36,558 nucleotides of DNA from Novosphingobium sp. SCN 66-18. GTDB lineage: Bacteria; Pseudomonadota; Alphaproteobacteria; Sphingomonadales; Sphingomonadaceae. The stretch is taken from the NCBI GenBank assembly GCA_001725355.1, contig MEGD01000063.1, positions 1 to 36,558 of the forward strand. Reading direction: 5' to 3'. Below, in pieces: positions 15,315 to 24,521 of the stretch (within the stretch, counting starts at the first letter, position 1; every line of letters begins with the position of its first letter). The translations under genes were made by a program, and so were the position numbers. The notes under the pieces are model-generated. The model was not told the DNA's origin and did no database searches. It saw nothing but the letters and a program-made list of their open reading frames with translations.

Positions 15315-18300
15315 ACATTTCCGCGCCTTTCATCCGCCGGCCCGTCGGCACGATCCTGTTGATGATCGGACTGATGCTGGCCGGTATCGGCGCGTTCTTC
15401 AGCCTGCCGGTCGCACCGCTGCCGGCGGTCGATTTCCCGACGATCATGGTGCAGGCGAACCTGCCCGGCGCCAGCCCCTCGACCATGGCGGGCAGCGTCG
15501 CTGCGCCGCTCGAACGGCACCTCGGCACGATCGCCGGGGTCAGCGAGATGACGTCCCGCTCCGGGGTCGGATCGTCGCAGATCGTGCTCCAGTTCGATCT
15601 TTCGCGCGACATCGATGGGGCGGCGCGCGATGTGCAGGCGGCGATCAACGCCTCGCGCGCGGACTTGCCCGCCACGCTCAAGACCAATCCCAGCTACCGC
15701 AAGGCGAACCCCGCCGAAGCGCCGGTGCTGATCCTCGCCCTGACCTCTCCCACGCGCAGCGCTTCGGAAATCTACGACGCGGTTTCCACGGTGGTGCAGC
15801 AGAAGCTGCTCCAGGTGCAGGGCGTGGGCAACGTGGAACTGGGCGGCGCGGCGCTGCCGTCCGTGCGGGTGGAGGTCAATCCGCTGGCGCTGTCGCGCTT
15901 CGGCATCGCGCTGGAAGACGTGCGCACCGCGCTCCAGTCCGAAAGCGCCAATCGCCCGCGCGGCGTGATGGATACCGGCACCTACAGTTGGCAGGTCTAT
16001 TCCAATAAGGCCGGCCGCTATGCCGCGGATTACCGCAACACCATCATCGCCTGGCGCAACGGCGCGGCGGTGCGCCTTGCCGACATCGCCGAAGTTTCCG
16101 ACGGCCCCGAAGACATCCGCACGATGGGGCTGTTCAACGGCGAACGCGCGGTGCCGATCCTCGTCAGCCGCCAGCCGGGCGCCAACATCGTCGCCACAGT
16201 GGACGCGCTCAAGGCGCAACTGCCCGCCCTGCAGGCCGCGCTGCCGCCCGACATCCACCTGTCGATCGCGTCGGACCGGACGCTGACGATCCGCGCCTCG
16301 CTGCACGAGGTGGAAATCACGCTGCTGATCTCGATCCTGCTGGTGGTGCTGGTGGTCAGCCTGTTCCTGCGCAGTTGGCGCGCCACGCTGATTCCGGCGG
16401 CAGCGGTCATCGCCTCGCTGCTGGGCACGCTGGGCGTGATGTATCTGGCCGGGTTCTCGCTCGACAACCTCTCGCTCATGGCGCTGACCGTGGCGACGGG
16501 CTTCGTCGTCGATGACGCGATCGTGGTCGTGGAAAACGTCAGCCGCCACATCGAGGAAGGCATGCAGCCGATGGAAGCCGCGCTGAAGGGCGCGCGCGAG
16601 GTGGGCTTCACCGTGATCTCGATCTCGGTCAGCCTGATCGCGGTGTTCGTGCCGCTGATCTTCATGGGCGGCCTGGTCGGCCGCCTCTTCCGCGAATTTG
16701 CGCTGACGATGGCGGTCGCGGTGGGGATCAGCCTGATCGTCTCGCTGACCACCACGCCAATGCTGGCGGCCCGGCTGCTCCGCAACGAAGAACGCGAAAG
16801 CCGGCTGATGCGCACCGCCCGCCACGCGTTCGACTGGGCGCAGGCGCGCTATACGCGCAACCTCGACTGGGCGCTGGCGCATCGCGGAATCGTGCTGCTG
16901 ATCCTCCTCGGCACGGTGGTGCTCAACATCTACCTGATCGGCGTCTCGCCCAAGGGCTTCTTTCCGCAACAGGATACCGGCGGTCTGATGGGCGGCGTGC
17001 GCGCCGACCAGAGCATTTCCTTCACCGACCTGCAGGACAAGATGACGCGGATCACCCGGATCGTGAAAAGCGATCCGGCGGTGGCCACGGTGGTCGCCTT
17101 CGCCGGCGGATCGCGCGCGGGCGGCGGCTTCCTGTTCGCCACACTCAAGCCGCGCAGCCAGCGCCCGCCCGCGCAGGAAGTGATCGCCCGGCTGCGGCCG
17201 AAGCTCGCCCGCGTGCGCGGCGTCAGCCTGTTCCTCAATCCGGTGCAGGATCTCCAGGCCGGCGGCCGGCAGACCAACAGCACCTATCAATACGTTCTGA
17301 AGGCGGACAGCCCCGATACCCTGAAGGCGGCCGGGCAGAAGCTGGTCGATGCGCTCAAGACGCATCCGGACCTAATCACCGATGTCGATATCGACCAGCA
17401 GGATGCCGGCGCCAACGCCTTCGTCGAAGTGGACCGCGATGCCGCCGCGCGGCTGGGCATCCTGATGCAGACCGTCGATGCCACGCTCTATGACGCCTTC
17501 GGCCAGCGGCAGGTGGCGAACATCTATTCGGGGCTGAACCAGTACCATGTGGTGATGGAAGCGGCGCGCCAGTTCAACGGTTCGCCCGATGCCCTGGCCA
17601 ACATCTATCTGCCCGCCGGCACCGCCCCCGGAACCGTCACGGCGGCGGCGGGAACCGGTGGCACCGGATCGGGCGGTTCGGCTACCGCCTCCGGCACCGC
17701 CGTCAGCACCTCGGCCCGCACCATGGCGCCGCTTTCGGCGATCGCCCGCTGGTCCACCGGATCGACCAACGCGCAGGTCAGCCATTCGGACGGCGAACCT
17801 TCGGCCACGATCTCGTTCAACCTTCCGCGCGGCGTCTCGCTGGGGATGACGGCGCAGATGATCGCGCAAGTGCAGGCATCGCTCGCCCTGCCCGCCACCG
17901 TCCACGGCGAATTCGGCGGCACCGCCAAGGTCTTCGCGCAATCGACATCATCGATGCCGCTGCTGATCCTGGCCGCGCTGGTCGCCATCTACATCGTGCT
18001 GGGCATCCTCTACGAAAGCGCGATCCACCCGCTGACCGCGCTGTCCACGCTGCCCTCGGCCGGCGTCGGCGCGATGATCGCGCTGATTGCCACGGGCGGC
18101 GAATTCGACCTGATCGCGCTGATCGGCATCATCCTGCTGATCGGCATCGTGAAGAAGAACGCGATCATGATCATCGATTTCGCGCTGGAGGCCGAACGCA
18201 ACCATGGCCTTAAGCCCGCGCAGGCCGTGCGCGAAGCCTGCATCCTGCGCTTCCGCCCGATCCTGATGACGACGCTGGCTGCCGCGCTCGGCGCGCTGCC

Positions 18301-18487
18301 GCTGGCGATCGGGTTTGGCGATGGCGCGGAACTGCGCCGGCCGCTGGGCGTGGCGATTTTCGGCGGTCTGGTCGCCAGCCAGGTGCTCACGCTGCTGACC
18401 ACCCCGGTCGTCTATCTCGCGCTCGATCGCTTCCGCCGCCGCAAGCCCGCGCCCGCCCTCACGCTTTCCACCGGAGCCCCGGCATGA
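15311..18487 (+). CDS. mdtC: RND multidrug efflux pump (MdtC-like)
   Basis: A second RND pump of 1058 residues, partner of the one before it; MdtB and MdtC homologues form mixed trimers in the known system. It starts MNISAPFIRRPVGTILLMIGL, a typical first helix. The proton-relay helix is ATGFVVDDAIVVVENVSRHIE and the C-terminal repeat has IVKKNAIMIIDFALEAER. One periplasmic loop, at about residues 775-800, contains a low-complexity Gly/Ser/Thr/Ala run (GTGGTGSGGSATASGTAVST) that is absent from usual family members. ATG at 15311 overlaps the previous stop by 4 nt. The outer-membrane gene follows with another 4-nt overlap. Confidence 0.94.
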   Translation: MNISAPFIRRPVGTILLMIGLMLAGIGAFFSLPVAPLPAVDFPTIMVQANLPGASPSTMAGSVAAPLERHLGTIAGVSEMTSRSGVGSSQIVLQFDLSRDIDGAARDVQAAINASRADLPATLKTNPSYRKANPAEAPVLILALTSPTRSASEIYDAVSTVVQQKLLQVQGVGNVELGGAALPSVRVEVNPLALSRFGIALEDVRTALQSESANRPRGVMDTGTYSWQVYSNKAGRYAADYRNTIIAWRNGAAVRLADIAEVSDGPEDIRTMGLFNGERAVPILVSRQPGANIVATVDALKAQLPALQAALPPDIHLSIASDRTLTIRASLHEVEITLLISILLVVLVVSLFLRSWRATLIPAAAVIASLLGTLGVMYLAGFSLDNLSLMALTVATGFVVDDAIVVVENVSRHIEEGMQPMEAALKGAREVGFTVISISVSLIAVFVPLIFMGGLVGRLFREFALTMAVAVGISLIVSLTTTPMLAARLLRNEERESRLMRTARHAFDWAQARYTRNLDWALAHRGIVLLILLGTVVLNIYLIGVSPKGFFPQQDTGGLMGGVRADQSISFTDLQDKMTRITRIVKSDPAVATVVAFAGGSRAGGGFLFATLKPRSQRPPAQEVIARLRPKLARVRGVSLFLNPVQDLQAGGRQTNSTYQYVLKADSPDTLKAAGQKLVDALKTHPDLITDVDIDQQDAGANAFVEVDRDAAARLGILMQTVDATLYDAFGQRQVANIYSGLNQYHVVMEAARQFNGSPDALANIYLPAGTAPGTVTAAAGTGGTGSGGSATASGTAVSTSARTMAPLSAIARWSTGSTNAQVSHSDGEPSATISFNLPRGVSLGMTAQMIAQVQASLALPATVHGEFGGTAKVFAQSTSSMPLLILAALVAIYIVLGILYESAIHPLTALSTLPSAGVGAMIALIATGGEFDLIALIGIILLIGIVKKNAIMIIDFALEAERNHGLKPAQAVREACILRFRPILMTTLAAALGALPLAIGFGDGAELRRPLGVAIFGGLVASQVLTLLTTPVVYLALDRFRRRKPAPALTLSTGAPA

Positions 18488-19926
18488 ACCGCGCCATCCT
18501 CGCCACCTTCCCCGCGCTGTTGCTTGCCGGGTGCAACATGGCCCCGGCCTATCGCCCGCCCGCGACCGTGGCGATCCCCGCCTCGTTCAAGGAAGACCCG
18601 CAATGGGCGCCCGCCACCCCGGCCGATGCCGCCGCGCGCGGCGACTGGTGGGCCTTGTTCGCCGATCCGGTGCTGGATGAGCTGGAACGCAAGGTCAGCG
18701 TCACCAACCAGAACGTCGCCGCATCGCGCGCCGCCTATGACGCCGCGCGCGCGCTGGTGCAGGTCCAGCGATCGGGCCTGTTCCCCAGCCTGACAGCATC
18801 GGCCAGCGGCACCCATTCGGAAACCTTCGCCGGCCAGAAGATCACGGGCGCCAACGGCGGCACCACCACTACGCCCGGCGGCATTTCCAGCACGACGACG
18901 ACATCCCGCTACGCGCTCAGCATCGGGGCAAGCTGGGAACCCGATCTCTGGGGCCGGCTCGGCAACGCGGTGACGCAAGCCAGGGCGAATGCCGAGGCCA
19001 GCGCGGGCGATCTCGCCAACGCCACGCTTTCGGCGCAGGGCGAGCTTGCCACCAACTACATCCAGTTGCGCGGGATCGATGCGCAGATCGACCTGCTCGA
19101 TCGCACGATCGGCGATTACCAGCGCGCGCTGTCCATTGCGACCAACAAGTATAACGCCGGCACCGTCGCCAGGTCGGACGTCTATCAGGCGCAGACCACG
19201 CTCAGCAACGCGGTGGCCTCGCGGCAGGACTTGGGACGGCAGCGCGCAGTGCTGGAGCACGCCGTGGCCGTGCTCGTCGGCGAGAACCCGTCGACGTTCG
19301 CCATCACCAAGGCGGACTGGCGGCCCGTGGTGCCCACCGTCCCCGGCGTCCTGCCCGGCGCGCTGCTCCAGCGCCGCCCGGACGTAGCCGCCGCCGAACG
19401 CCGCGTCGCCGCCGCCAATGCCAACGTGGGCATCCAGCGCGCCGCCTATTTCCCCCAGATTTCGCTGTCGGGCAGCGCCGGCACCAACGGCAGCTCGCTC
19501 GGCCAGCTGTTCACCGCGGCGACAAGCCTGTGGTCGCTGGGGCTCAGCGGCGCGATGACGTTGCTCGATTTCGGCGCACGCCACGGGCAGGTCGTGCAGG
19601 CCCGCGCGCAGTACGAACAGACCGCCGCGCAGTACCGCCAGACCGTGCTGAACGCGTTCCAGCAGGTGGAAGACAACCTCGCCGCCACGCGCTTCCTCGC
19701 GGACGTAACGCGCAGCCGTGCCGAAGCGAGCGAATCCGCGACCAAGGCCGAAGCGATCGTCACCAACCAGTACCGCAGCGGCACAGTGGACTATGCCCAG
19801 GTGATCGTCGCCGAAACCTCCTCGCTCAGCGCCCGGCAGACGCAGATCCAGGCCACAGTCGACCAGCAGACCGCCGCGATCGCTCTTGTCCAGGCCATCG
19901 GCGGGCGATGGAACGACGCGCCCTGA
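18484..19926 (+). CDS. Outer-membrane efflux lipoprotein, NodT family
   Basis: A 480-residue TolC-like outer-membrane channel that completes the tripartite pump. The lipoprotein signal ends in LLLAGC (Cys18), followed by MAPAYRPP, as in the NodT/OprM group. The entry block GDWWALFADPVLDELERKV and the two OEP repeats are present, for example YQAQTTLSNAVASRQDLG and LLQRRPDVAAAERRVAAANANVGIQRAAYFP in the first half and FQQVEDNLAATRFL in the second. ATG at 18484 overlaps the pump stop (ATGA). The tight chain of four genes suggests one transcript from a promoter in 10736-10912. No dedicated regulator sits next to the operon. Confidence 0.93.
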   Translation: MNRAILATFPALLLAGCNMAPAYRPPATVAIPASFKEDPQWAPATPADAAARGDWWALFADPVLDELERKVSVTNQNVAASRAAYDAARALVQVQRSGLFPSLTASASGTHSETFAGQKITGANGGTTTTPGGISSTTTTSRYALSIGASWEPDLWGRLGNAVTQARANAEASAGDLANATLSAQGELATNYIQLRGIDAQIDLLDRTIGDYQRALSIATNKYNAGTVARSDVYQAQTTLSNAVASRQDLGRQRAVLEHAVAVLVGENPSTFAITKADWRPVVPTVPGVLPGALLQRRPDVAAAERRVAAANANVGIQRAAYFPQISLSGSAGTNGSSLGQLFTAATSLWSLGLSGAMTLLDFGARHGQVVQARAQYEQTAAQYRQTVLNAFQQVEDNLAATRFLADVTRSRAEASESATKAEAIVTNQYRSGTVDYAQVIVAETSSLSARQTQIQATVDQQTAAIALVQAIGGRWNDAP

Positions 19927-19943
19927 CACGCTAAGGCGGGCGG

Positions 19944-20801
19944 ATGGCTGACACGCTCTCCATCCGCCGCATCGGAATCATCGGCACCGGCCGCGTGGCG
20001 CGCGCCCTGGCGCTGGGCTTTTCGCGCCACGCGCCGGTGACGCTGTGGGGCCGTTCGCCGGACAAGCTCGCGGCGATCGAGGGTGTCGAAGCGGCAGAGA
20101 CATGCGCCGCGCTGGCGGCGCGGGCGGACGTGATCGCCATCTGTGTGGCGGACGATGCCATCGCGACGGTTGCGGACGGACTGGCTCGGACCGCTTCGTT
20201 CGCCCACGCGCCCCTTGTCTTCCATGTCAGCGGACGCAGCGGCGCGGCGCTGCTGGCGCCCTTGCGTGACAAAGGCGCGCTGACGGCGGCGATCCATCCC
20301 GCGATGACCTTCACCGGCGATCCCGCGCAGGAAGTCCAGCGCATGGCCGGTGCGCGCTTTGCGATCACCGCAGCCGATCCACGAGTGGACGCAAAGGCCA
20401 AGGAGATCGTAGCCATGCTGGGCGGTGAGGCGGTCCGGATCACCGAGGAGCACCGGACGCTCTACCACGCCGCCCTGTCGCACGCAGCCAACCACCTCGT
20501 CACGTTGATCGCGGGCGCATCCGACGCGTTGCGCGCCGCCGGCGTAGGCGACCCCGGCGCCTTTCTCACCCCTCTGGTTCAAGCATCACTGAATAATAGC
20601 CTAATCGGCGGATTTTCAGCGCTGTCCGGTCCGCTGCTGCGCGGCGATGCCAACACGGTGCGGGGCCACATCGCCGCTCTGAACAGCGCCTGCCCCACTG
20701 TGCTGCCCGCCTACCGCACGATGGCGCTCGCCACGCTGGACGAACTCGAACGGCAAGGCGCGATGCCGCAGGATGCGCTGCGCGAAGACCTCAGCCGCTG
20801 A
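19944..20801 (+). CDS. Rossmann-like and DUF2520 domain protein
   Basis: A 285-residue protein with an N-terminal dinucleotide-binding fold (RRIGIIGTGRVARALALGF, GxGxxA pattern) and a C-terminal helical DUF2520 domain holding AIHPAMTFTG, ALSHAANHLVTLIAGA and HIAALN. The pattern resembles beta-hydroxyacid dehydrogenases and ketopantoate-type reductases, so it probably is an NAD(P)-dependent oxidoreductase. The substrate is unknown. It begins 17 nt after the efflux operon and may be transcribed with it, though no functional link is evident. It ends 9 nt from the convergent nhaA remnant. Confidence 0.82.
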   Translation: MADTLSIRRIGIIGTGRVARALALGFSRHAPVTLWGRSPDKLAAIEGVEAAETCAALAARADVIAICVADDAIATVADGLARTASFAHAPLVFHVSGRSGAALLAPLRDKGALTAAIHPAMTFTGDPAQEVQRMAGARFAITAADPRVDAKAKEIVAMLGGEAVRITEEHRTLYHAALSHAANHLVTLIAGASDALRAAGVGDPGAFLTPLVQASLNNSLIGGFSALSGPLLRGDANTVRGHIAALNSACPTVLPAYRTMALATLDELERQGAMPQDALREDLSR

Positions 20802-20810
20802 GCCGCTCCG

Positions 20811-22048
20811 TCACAGCGTCTTGACGTCCCCGTCCTCGTCAATCTCGCGCGCCAGATCTTTCTCGACGCTCGCCTGGTCGGCGGCGCGCGGTGCCAGGCG
20901 CAGGATCGCGAAGCCCAGCAATCCGGACAGCACCGATCCGGCCAGCACGCCCAGCTTCGCTTCGTCGATCAACGCCGCTGCCCCGGGAAAGGCCAGCATG
21001 GCGATGAACAGGCTCATCGTGAACCCGATGCCGCACAACACGGCAAGGCCATAGACCTGCAACCAGGTCGCCCCGCGCGGACGCTGCGCGATCCCTGCCT
21101 TCACCGAAAGCCAGATCGCCGAAAAGATGCCCGCCTGCTTGCCCAGGAAAAGCCCGGCGATAATGCCCAGCGGCAGCGCATCGCCCAGCGCATGGAGGCC
21201 GCTTCCGTCCAGCGCGATCCCGGCGTTGGCCAGCCCGAACACCGGCACCACGAACCAGGCCGAAACCGGATGCAGCGCGTGTTCCAGCCGGTGCAGCGGC
21301 GAATCCTCCGCGTCGGGCGCGCCGGGCGTCGCAACAATCGGTACGGTCAGCGCCGCCAGAACGCCGGCGATCGTCGCGTGGACGCCCGAAATCAGGATTG
21401 CCAGCCACAGCGCCGCAAAGCCGGCCAGATAGACGCCAAGATGGCGCACGCCCATGCGGTTGAGCGCCATCAGCGCGGCGAATATCCCGCCCGCCGCCGC
21501 CAGCGCCAGCCACGAAATGCTGGCCGTATAGGCCACGGCGATGATCACCACCGCGCCCATGTCGTCCACGATCGCGACCGTGGTGAGGAACAGCTTGAGC
21601 GACGTCGGCACCCGGTTGCCGAGCAGCGCCATGACACCGATGGCGAAGGCGATGTCCGTCGCCGCCGGGATCGCCCAGCCGGCCCGCAGATCGGGATGGC
21701 CGCCGGAAACCAGCAGGTAGAACGCCGCCGGCACCGCCATGCCGCCCGCCGCTGCTTCCAGGTGACCAGCCGCCCGTCGACGAACTCGCGCTTGATCTCC
21801 AGCCCCACCAGCAGGAAGAAGATCGCCATCAGTCCGTCGTTGATCCACAAGTGGACGGTCATCGGCCCCAGCTTGTCGCTCAGCACCGGCCCGGTTTCGG
21901 CATGAAGCAGGTGGAAATAGGCTTCGGCCAGCGACCCGTTCGCAATAATCATCGCCAGTGCGGCCGCCAGCATCAGCACCACGCCACCAGCTGCCTCACT
22001 CTGCAGGAAACGCAACAGCAACGATGGGGTACGCCCCGCAGATTTCAT
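20811..22048 (-). pseudogene. nhaA: Na+/H+ antiporter NhaA, frameshifted by a small deletion
   Basis: The sequence encodes an NhaA antiporter in two frames. The N-terminal part (ATG 22048, AAGGAG upstream) runs MKSAGRTPSLLLRFLQSEAAGG to GLEIKREFVDGRLVTWKQ. Near 21751-21756 the frame is lost, and the match resumes as AAAGGMAVPAAFYLL in another frame, with IPAATDIAFAIG, AIVDDMGAVVII (the paired aspartates of the ion site) and LCGIGFTMSLFIA. Comparison with E. coli NhaA suggests about six or seven residues are missing, fitting a deletion of about 22 bp. The remnant repeats GCAGC at the joint. Either the gene is inactive or the assembly has an error here. The C-terminal half ends in an acidic tail. 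Confidence 0.88.
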
Positions 22049-22123
22049 GGCAACTCCTTGGACCTCGCAGAACCTTTCGCGAAGAGGCAAGGCCATGCAG
22101 CAGTGGATGCTGGCAGAAGGGTG

Positions 22124-22199
22124 TGGTGCCGCTTAGGTGACTCGAACACCTGACCCCATCATTACGAATGATGTGCTCTACCGGCTGAGCTAAAGCGGC
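22124..22199 (-). tRNA. tRNA-Thr(CGT)
   Basis: A 76-nt tRNA including encoded CCA. On the minus strand the acceptor is GCCGCTT/AAGCGGC, the D-arm GCTCAGCCGGTAGAGC, the anticodon loop TTCGTAA (anticodon CGT) and the T-arm AGGTGTTCGAGTCACCT. It reads ACG codons. Confidence 0.95.
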
Positions 22200-22406
22200 C
22201 CTACCCCATGGGCAGGGGCGCCGTTTACAGAGGGCGCGCGGGGAACGCAATGGGTTTTGCGCAATTTCTTGCCTCCCATCGTTCCGGAGTGGAAACGCGG
22301 CGAAATCGGTGGCGATTGGCGCTCCCTGCCCGATCGCGCAGCCTTGCCGCTTTGCCTTACCGCGACGAATCTCCTACTCTCGCAGCCGCTGCTGGGGAGT
22401 GTGGAC

Positions 22407-24521
22407 ATGCGGGACAAGAGGCGGATCGCGATCTGGGCCGGGGTGGCGGGGTTGGCTCTGCTGGCGGGTGCGGGGCCGGCCGGCGCCAGTTCGGACTATT
22501 CGTGCGATCCGGTCTGGGCGCTTTCCGACAGCGGTTTCAGTTGCGGCAATCGCGCCTTGCTGGCGCCGGGCAACGATACGCGCGTCAACCTGTTCCTTTT
22601 GCGCCGGACAGCACCGGTGGGCAAGACCATCGCCTATGCCAAGCCGGCGTGGGAGGAGCGCGGCTTCGGCCACAGCTTCTTCGGCTGGGGCACCCTGCGC
22701 GACACATACGCGGGCCGTTCCGGCACGGACGAAGCCACGTTCGTCGATCAGCCGGCCAATTCCCGCTGCAGCAGCGCCGCTTCCGGGCAGACCGCGTTCG
22801 AAGCCGCGCTCGTCGCCGCCAAGGGCATTCCGGAAGGCGAACGGGCCGCGTTACGCGGCGCGCGGGCGACGCTGGCGGAAAAGTGCTCCGAGATAAACGA
22901 TCACCCCGATGCCACGCTCGATACGGCCTGGCGCGCGCAGGTGAGCAGCCCATCGGGGCGTGAATTTGCCGGGTATCTGGACGCGGCCACCGCGTTCTAC
23001 ATTGGCCAGTGGGACAAGGCGCGCGGCGGCTTCGCCACGCTGGCCGGCGCGCGCGATCCGTGGATCGCCGAAGCGGCGGCCTATATGGCGCTGCGCGTGG
23101 AGCTGAACGCGGCGCAGGCCGCCAGCTTCGACGAATACGGCGATTTCGCGGGGCCGGACAAGGTGGACAAGCCGGCGATCCAGCGCGCGCGCGCCGCCAT
23201 CGCCACTTATCTCAAGCGCTATCCGAAAGGCCGCTATGCGGTTTCGGCCCGCGGTCTCGACCGGCGCGCGCTGTGGCTGTCGGGCGATCTGGCGGGCCTG
23301 GGCCGCGAATACGAACGGCTGCTGCAAGCGCTGCCGCCAGACAGCCCGGAACTCGCCACGCTGATCCAGGAGATCGACAACAAGTTGATCCTGCAGAAGA
23401 ACGCGGAAGCCGCAGTCGACAGCCCGATGCTGCTGGCCGTGATCGATCTGATGCGGATGCGGCAGTTCGATGGCGAGGAGCAGCCCCCGTTGAGCGCCGC
23501 CACGCTGGCGGGCCAGAAAGGCCGCTTCGCCGCGCGCCCCGATCTCTATGCCTATCTTCAGGCCGCCCATGCCTTCTACATCGCGAAAGACAACGCCCGG
23601 GCGGCATCGCTGCTGCCCGATCGCGTGCAGCAGCCGGCAAGCGTGCCGCTGGCGTTCAGCGCGCGGATGCTGCGGGGCATGGCGCTGGCGGGCGGCAGTG
23701 GCGAGACCGGGTACTGGCAGGGGCTGATCGGGGCGGCGTCCGATCCCTATCAGCGCCCGCTGGCGGAACTGGCGCTGGCGCTGGCATGGCAGAAGGCGGG
23801 CCGGTTCGAGGCCGTGTTCGATGCGGGTTCGCCCGTGCGTGACGACCGCATCCGCGAACTGCTGCTGATGCGGCTGGCCGGCGCCGATCTGCTGCGCCGC
23901 TTCGCTGCCGATCCGGCATCGGCCTCGCATCCGCGCCAGATTGCGCTGTTCACGCTGCTGCACAAGGATCTGACCCACGGCCGCTATGCCGATTTCGCCC
24001 GCGATCGGGCGCTGGTGCCGGCCGACGCGGGCACCGAGCTTTCGATCTGGGACTTCGGCACGGGGGACACGGTGCCGATCGGCGTGTTCACCAAGGGCAA
24101 GTGGTCCGGTGATCTGGCCTGCCCCGCGCTGGACGTTACTGCCGGACAACTCGCGCAGAATCCGGCCAATGTCCGCGCGCGGCTGTGCCTGGGCGAGTTC
24201 TGGCGGCTGAACGGCTTCGATCGCTTCACCACGCTTGATCCGGTGCAAGCCGACGGCACGCTGGCCTCCGGTCCCGGCCGCTTTGCCGGCACAGTGCTGA
24301 CGCGCGGCGCGATCTACGCGGCGGTCATCGCCGACCGGCAGGCGGCGGCGGACGAGCGCTCCTACGCGCTGTACCGCGCGATCCGCTGCTACGCGCCAGC
24401 GGGCATCAGCGACTGCGGTGGCGAGGAGGTTCCGATCGCCCAACGGAAGGCCTGGTTCGACCAGTTGAAGCGCGAATACCCGAACAGCCAGTGGGCCCGC
24501 AGCCTGCGCGTCTATTGGTGA
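22407..24521 (+). CDS. Secreted helical-repeat protein of unknown function
   Basis: A 704-residue protein I do not recognise as a named family. A signal peptide is clear (RRIAIWAGVAGLALLAGAGPAGA). The N-terminal part of the mature protein has a cysteine-bearing segment (YSCDPVWALSDSGFSCG) and a GFGHSFFGWGTLRDTYAG block. Most of the rest is Ala/Leu-rich helix pairs that look like degenerate TPR units, for example AATAFYIGQWDKARGGFATLAG and YLKRYPKGRYAVSARGLDRRAL, a pattern seen in YfiO/BamD-like repeats. ATG at 22407 follows GGGGAG. Its stop overlaps the DUF3142 lipoprotein start (GTGA), so the two probably work together in the periplasm. Confidence 0.7.
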   Translation: MRDKRRIAIWAGVAGLALLAGAGPAGASSDYSCDPVWALSDSGFSCGNRALLAPGNDTRVNLFLLRRTAPVGKTIAYAKPAWEERGFGHSFFGWGTLRDTYAGRSGTDEATFVDQPANSRCSSAASGQTAFEAALVAAKGIPEGERAALRGARATLAEKCSEINDHPDATLDTAWRAQVSSPSGREFAGYLDAATAFYIGQWDKARGGFATLAGARDPWIAEAAAYMALRVELNAAQAASFDEYGDFAGPDKVDKPAIQRARAAIATYLKRYPKGRYAVSARGLDRRALWLSGDLAGLGREYERLLQALPPDSPELATLIQEIDNKLILQKNAEAAVDSPMLLAVIDLMRMRQFDGEEQPPLSAATLAGQKGRFAARPDLYAYLQAAHAFYIAKDNARAASLLPDRVQQPASVPLAFSARMLRGMALAGGSGETGYWQGLIGAASDPYQRPLAELALALAWQKAGRFEAVFDAGSPVRDDRIRELLLMRLAGADLLRRFAADPASASHPRQIALFTLLHKDLTHGRYADFARDRALVPADAGTELSIWDFGTGDTVPIGVFTKGKWSGDLACPALDVTAGQLAQNPANVRARLCLGEFWRLNGFDRFTTLDPVQADGTLASGPGRFAGTVLTRGAIYAAVIADRQAAADERSYALYRAIRCYAPAGISDCGGEEVPIAQRKAWFDQLKREYPNSQWARSLRVYW

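Noticed and set aside
14822-17365. Minus-strand open frame of 847 codons across the two RND pump genes
   Set aside because: It is antisense to two well-conserved pump genes, is rich in His, Arg and Gln as expected of an opposite-strand frame in GC-rich DNA, and has no recognisable domain.
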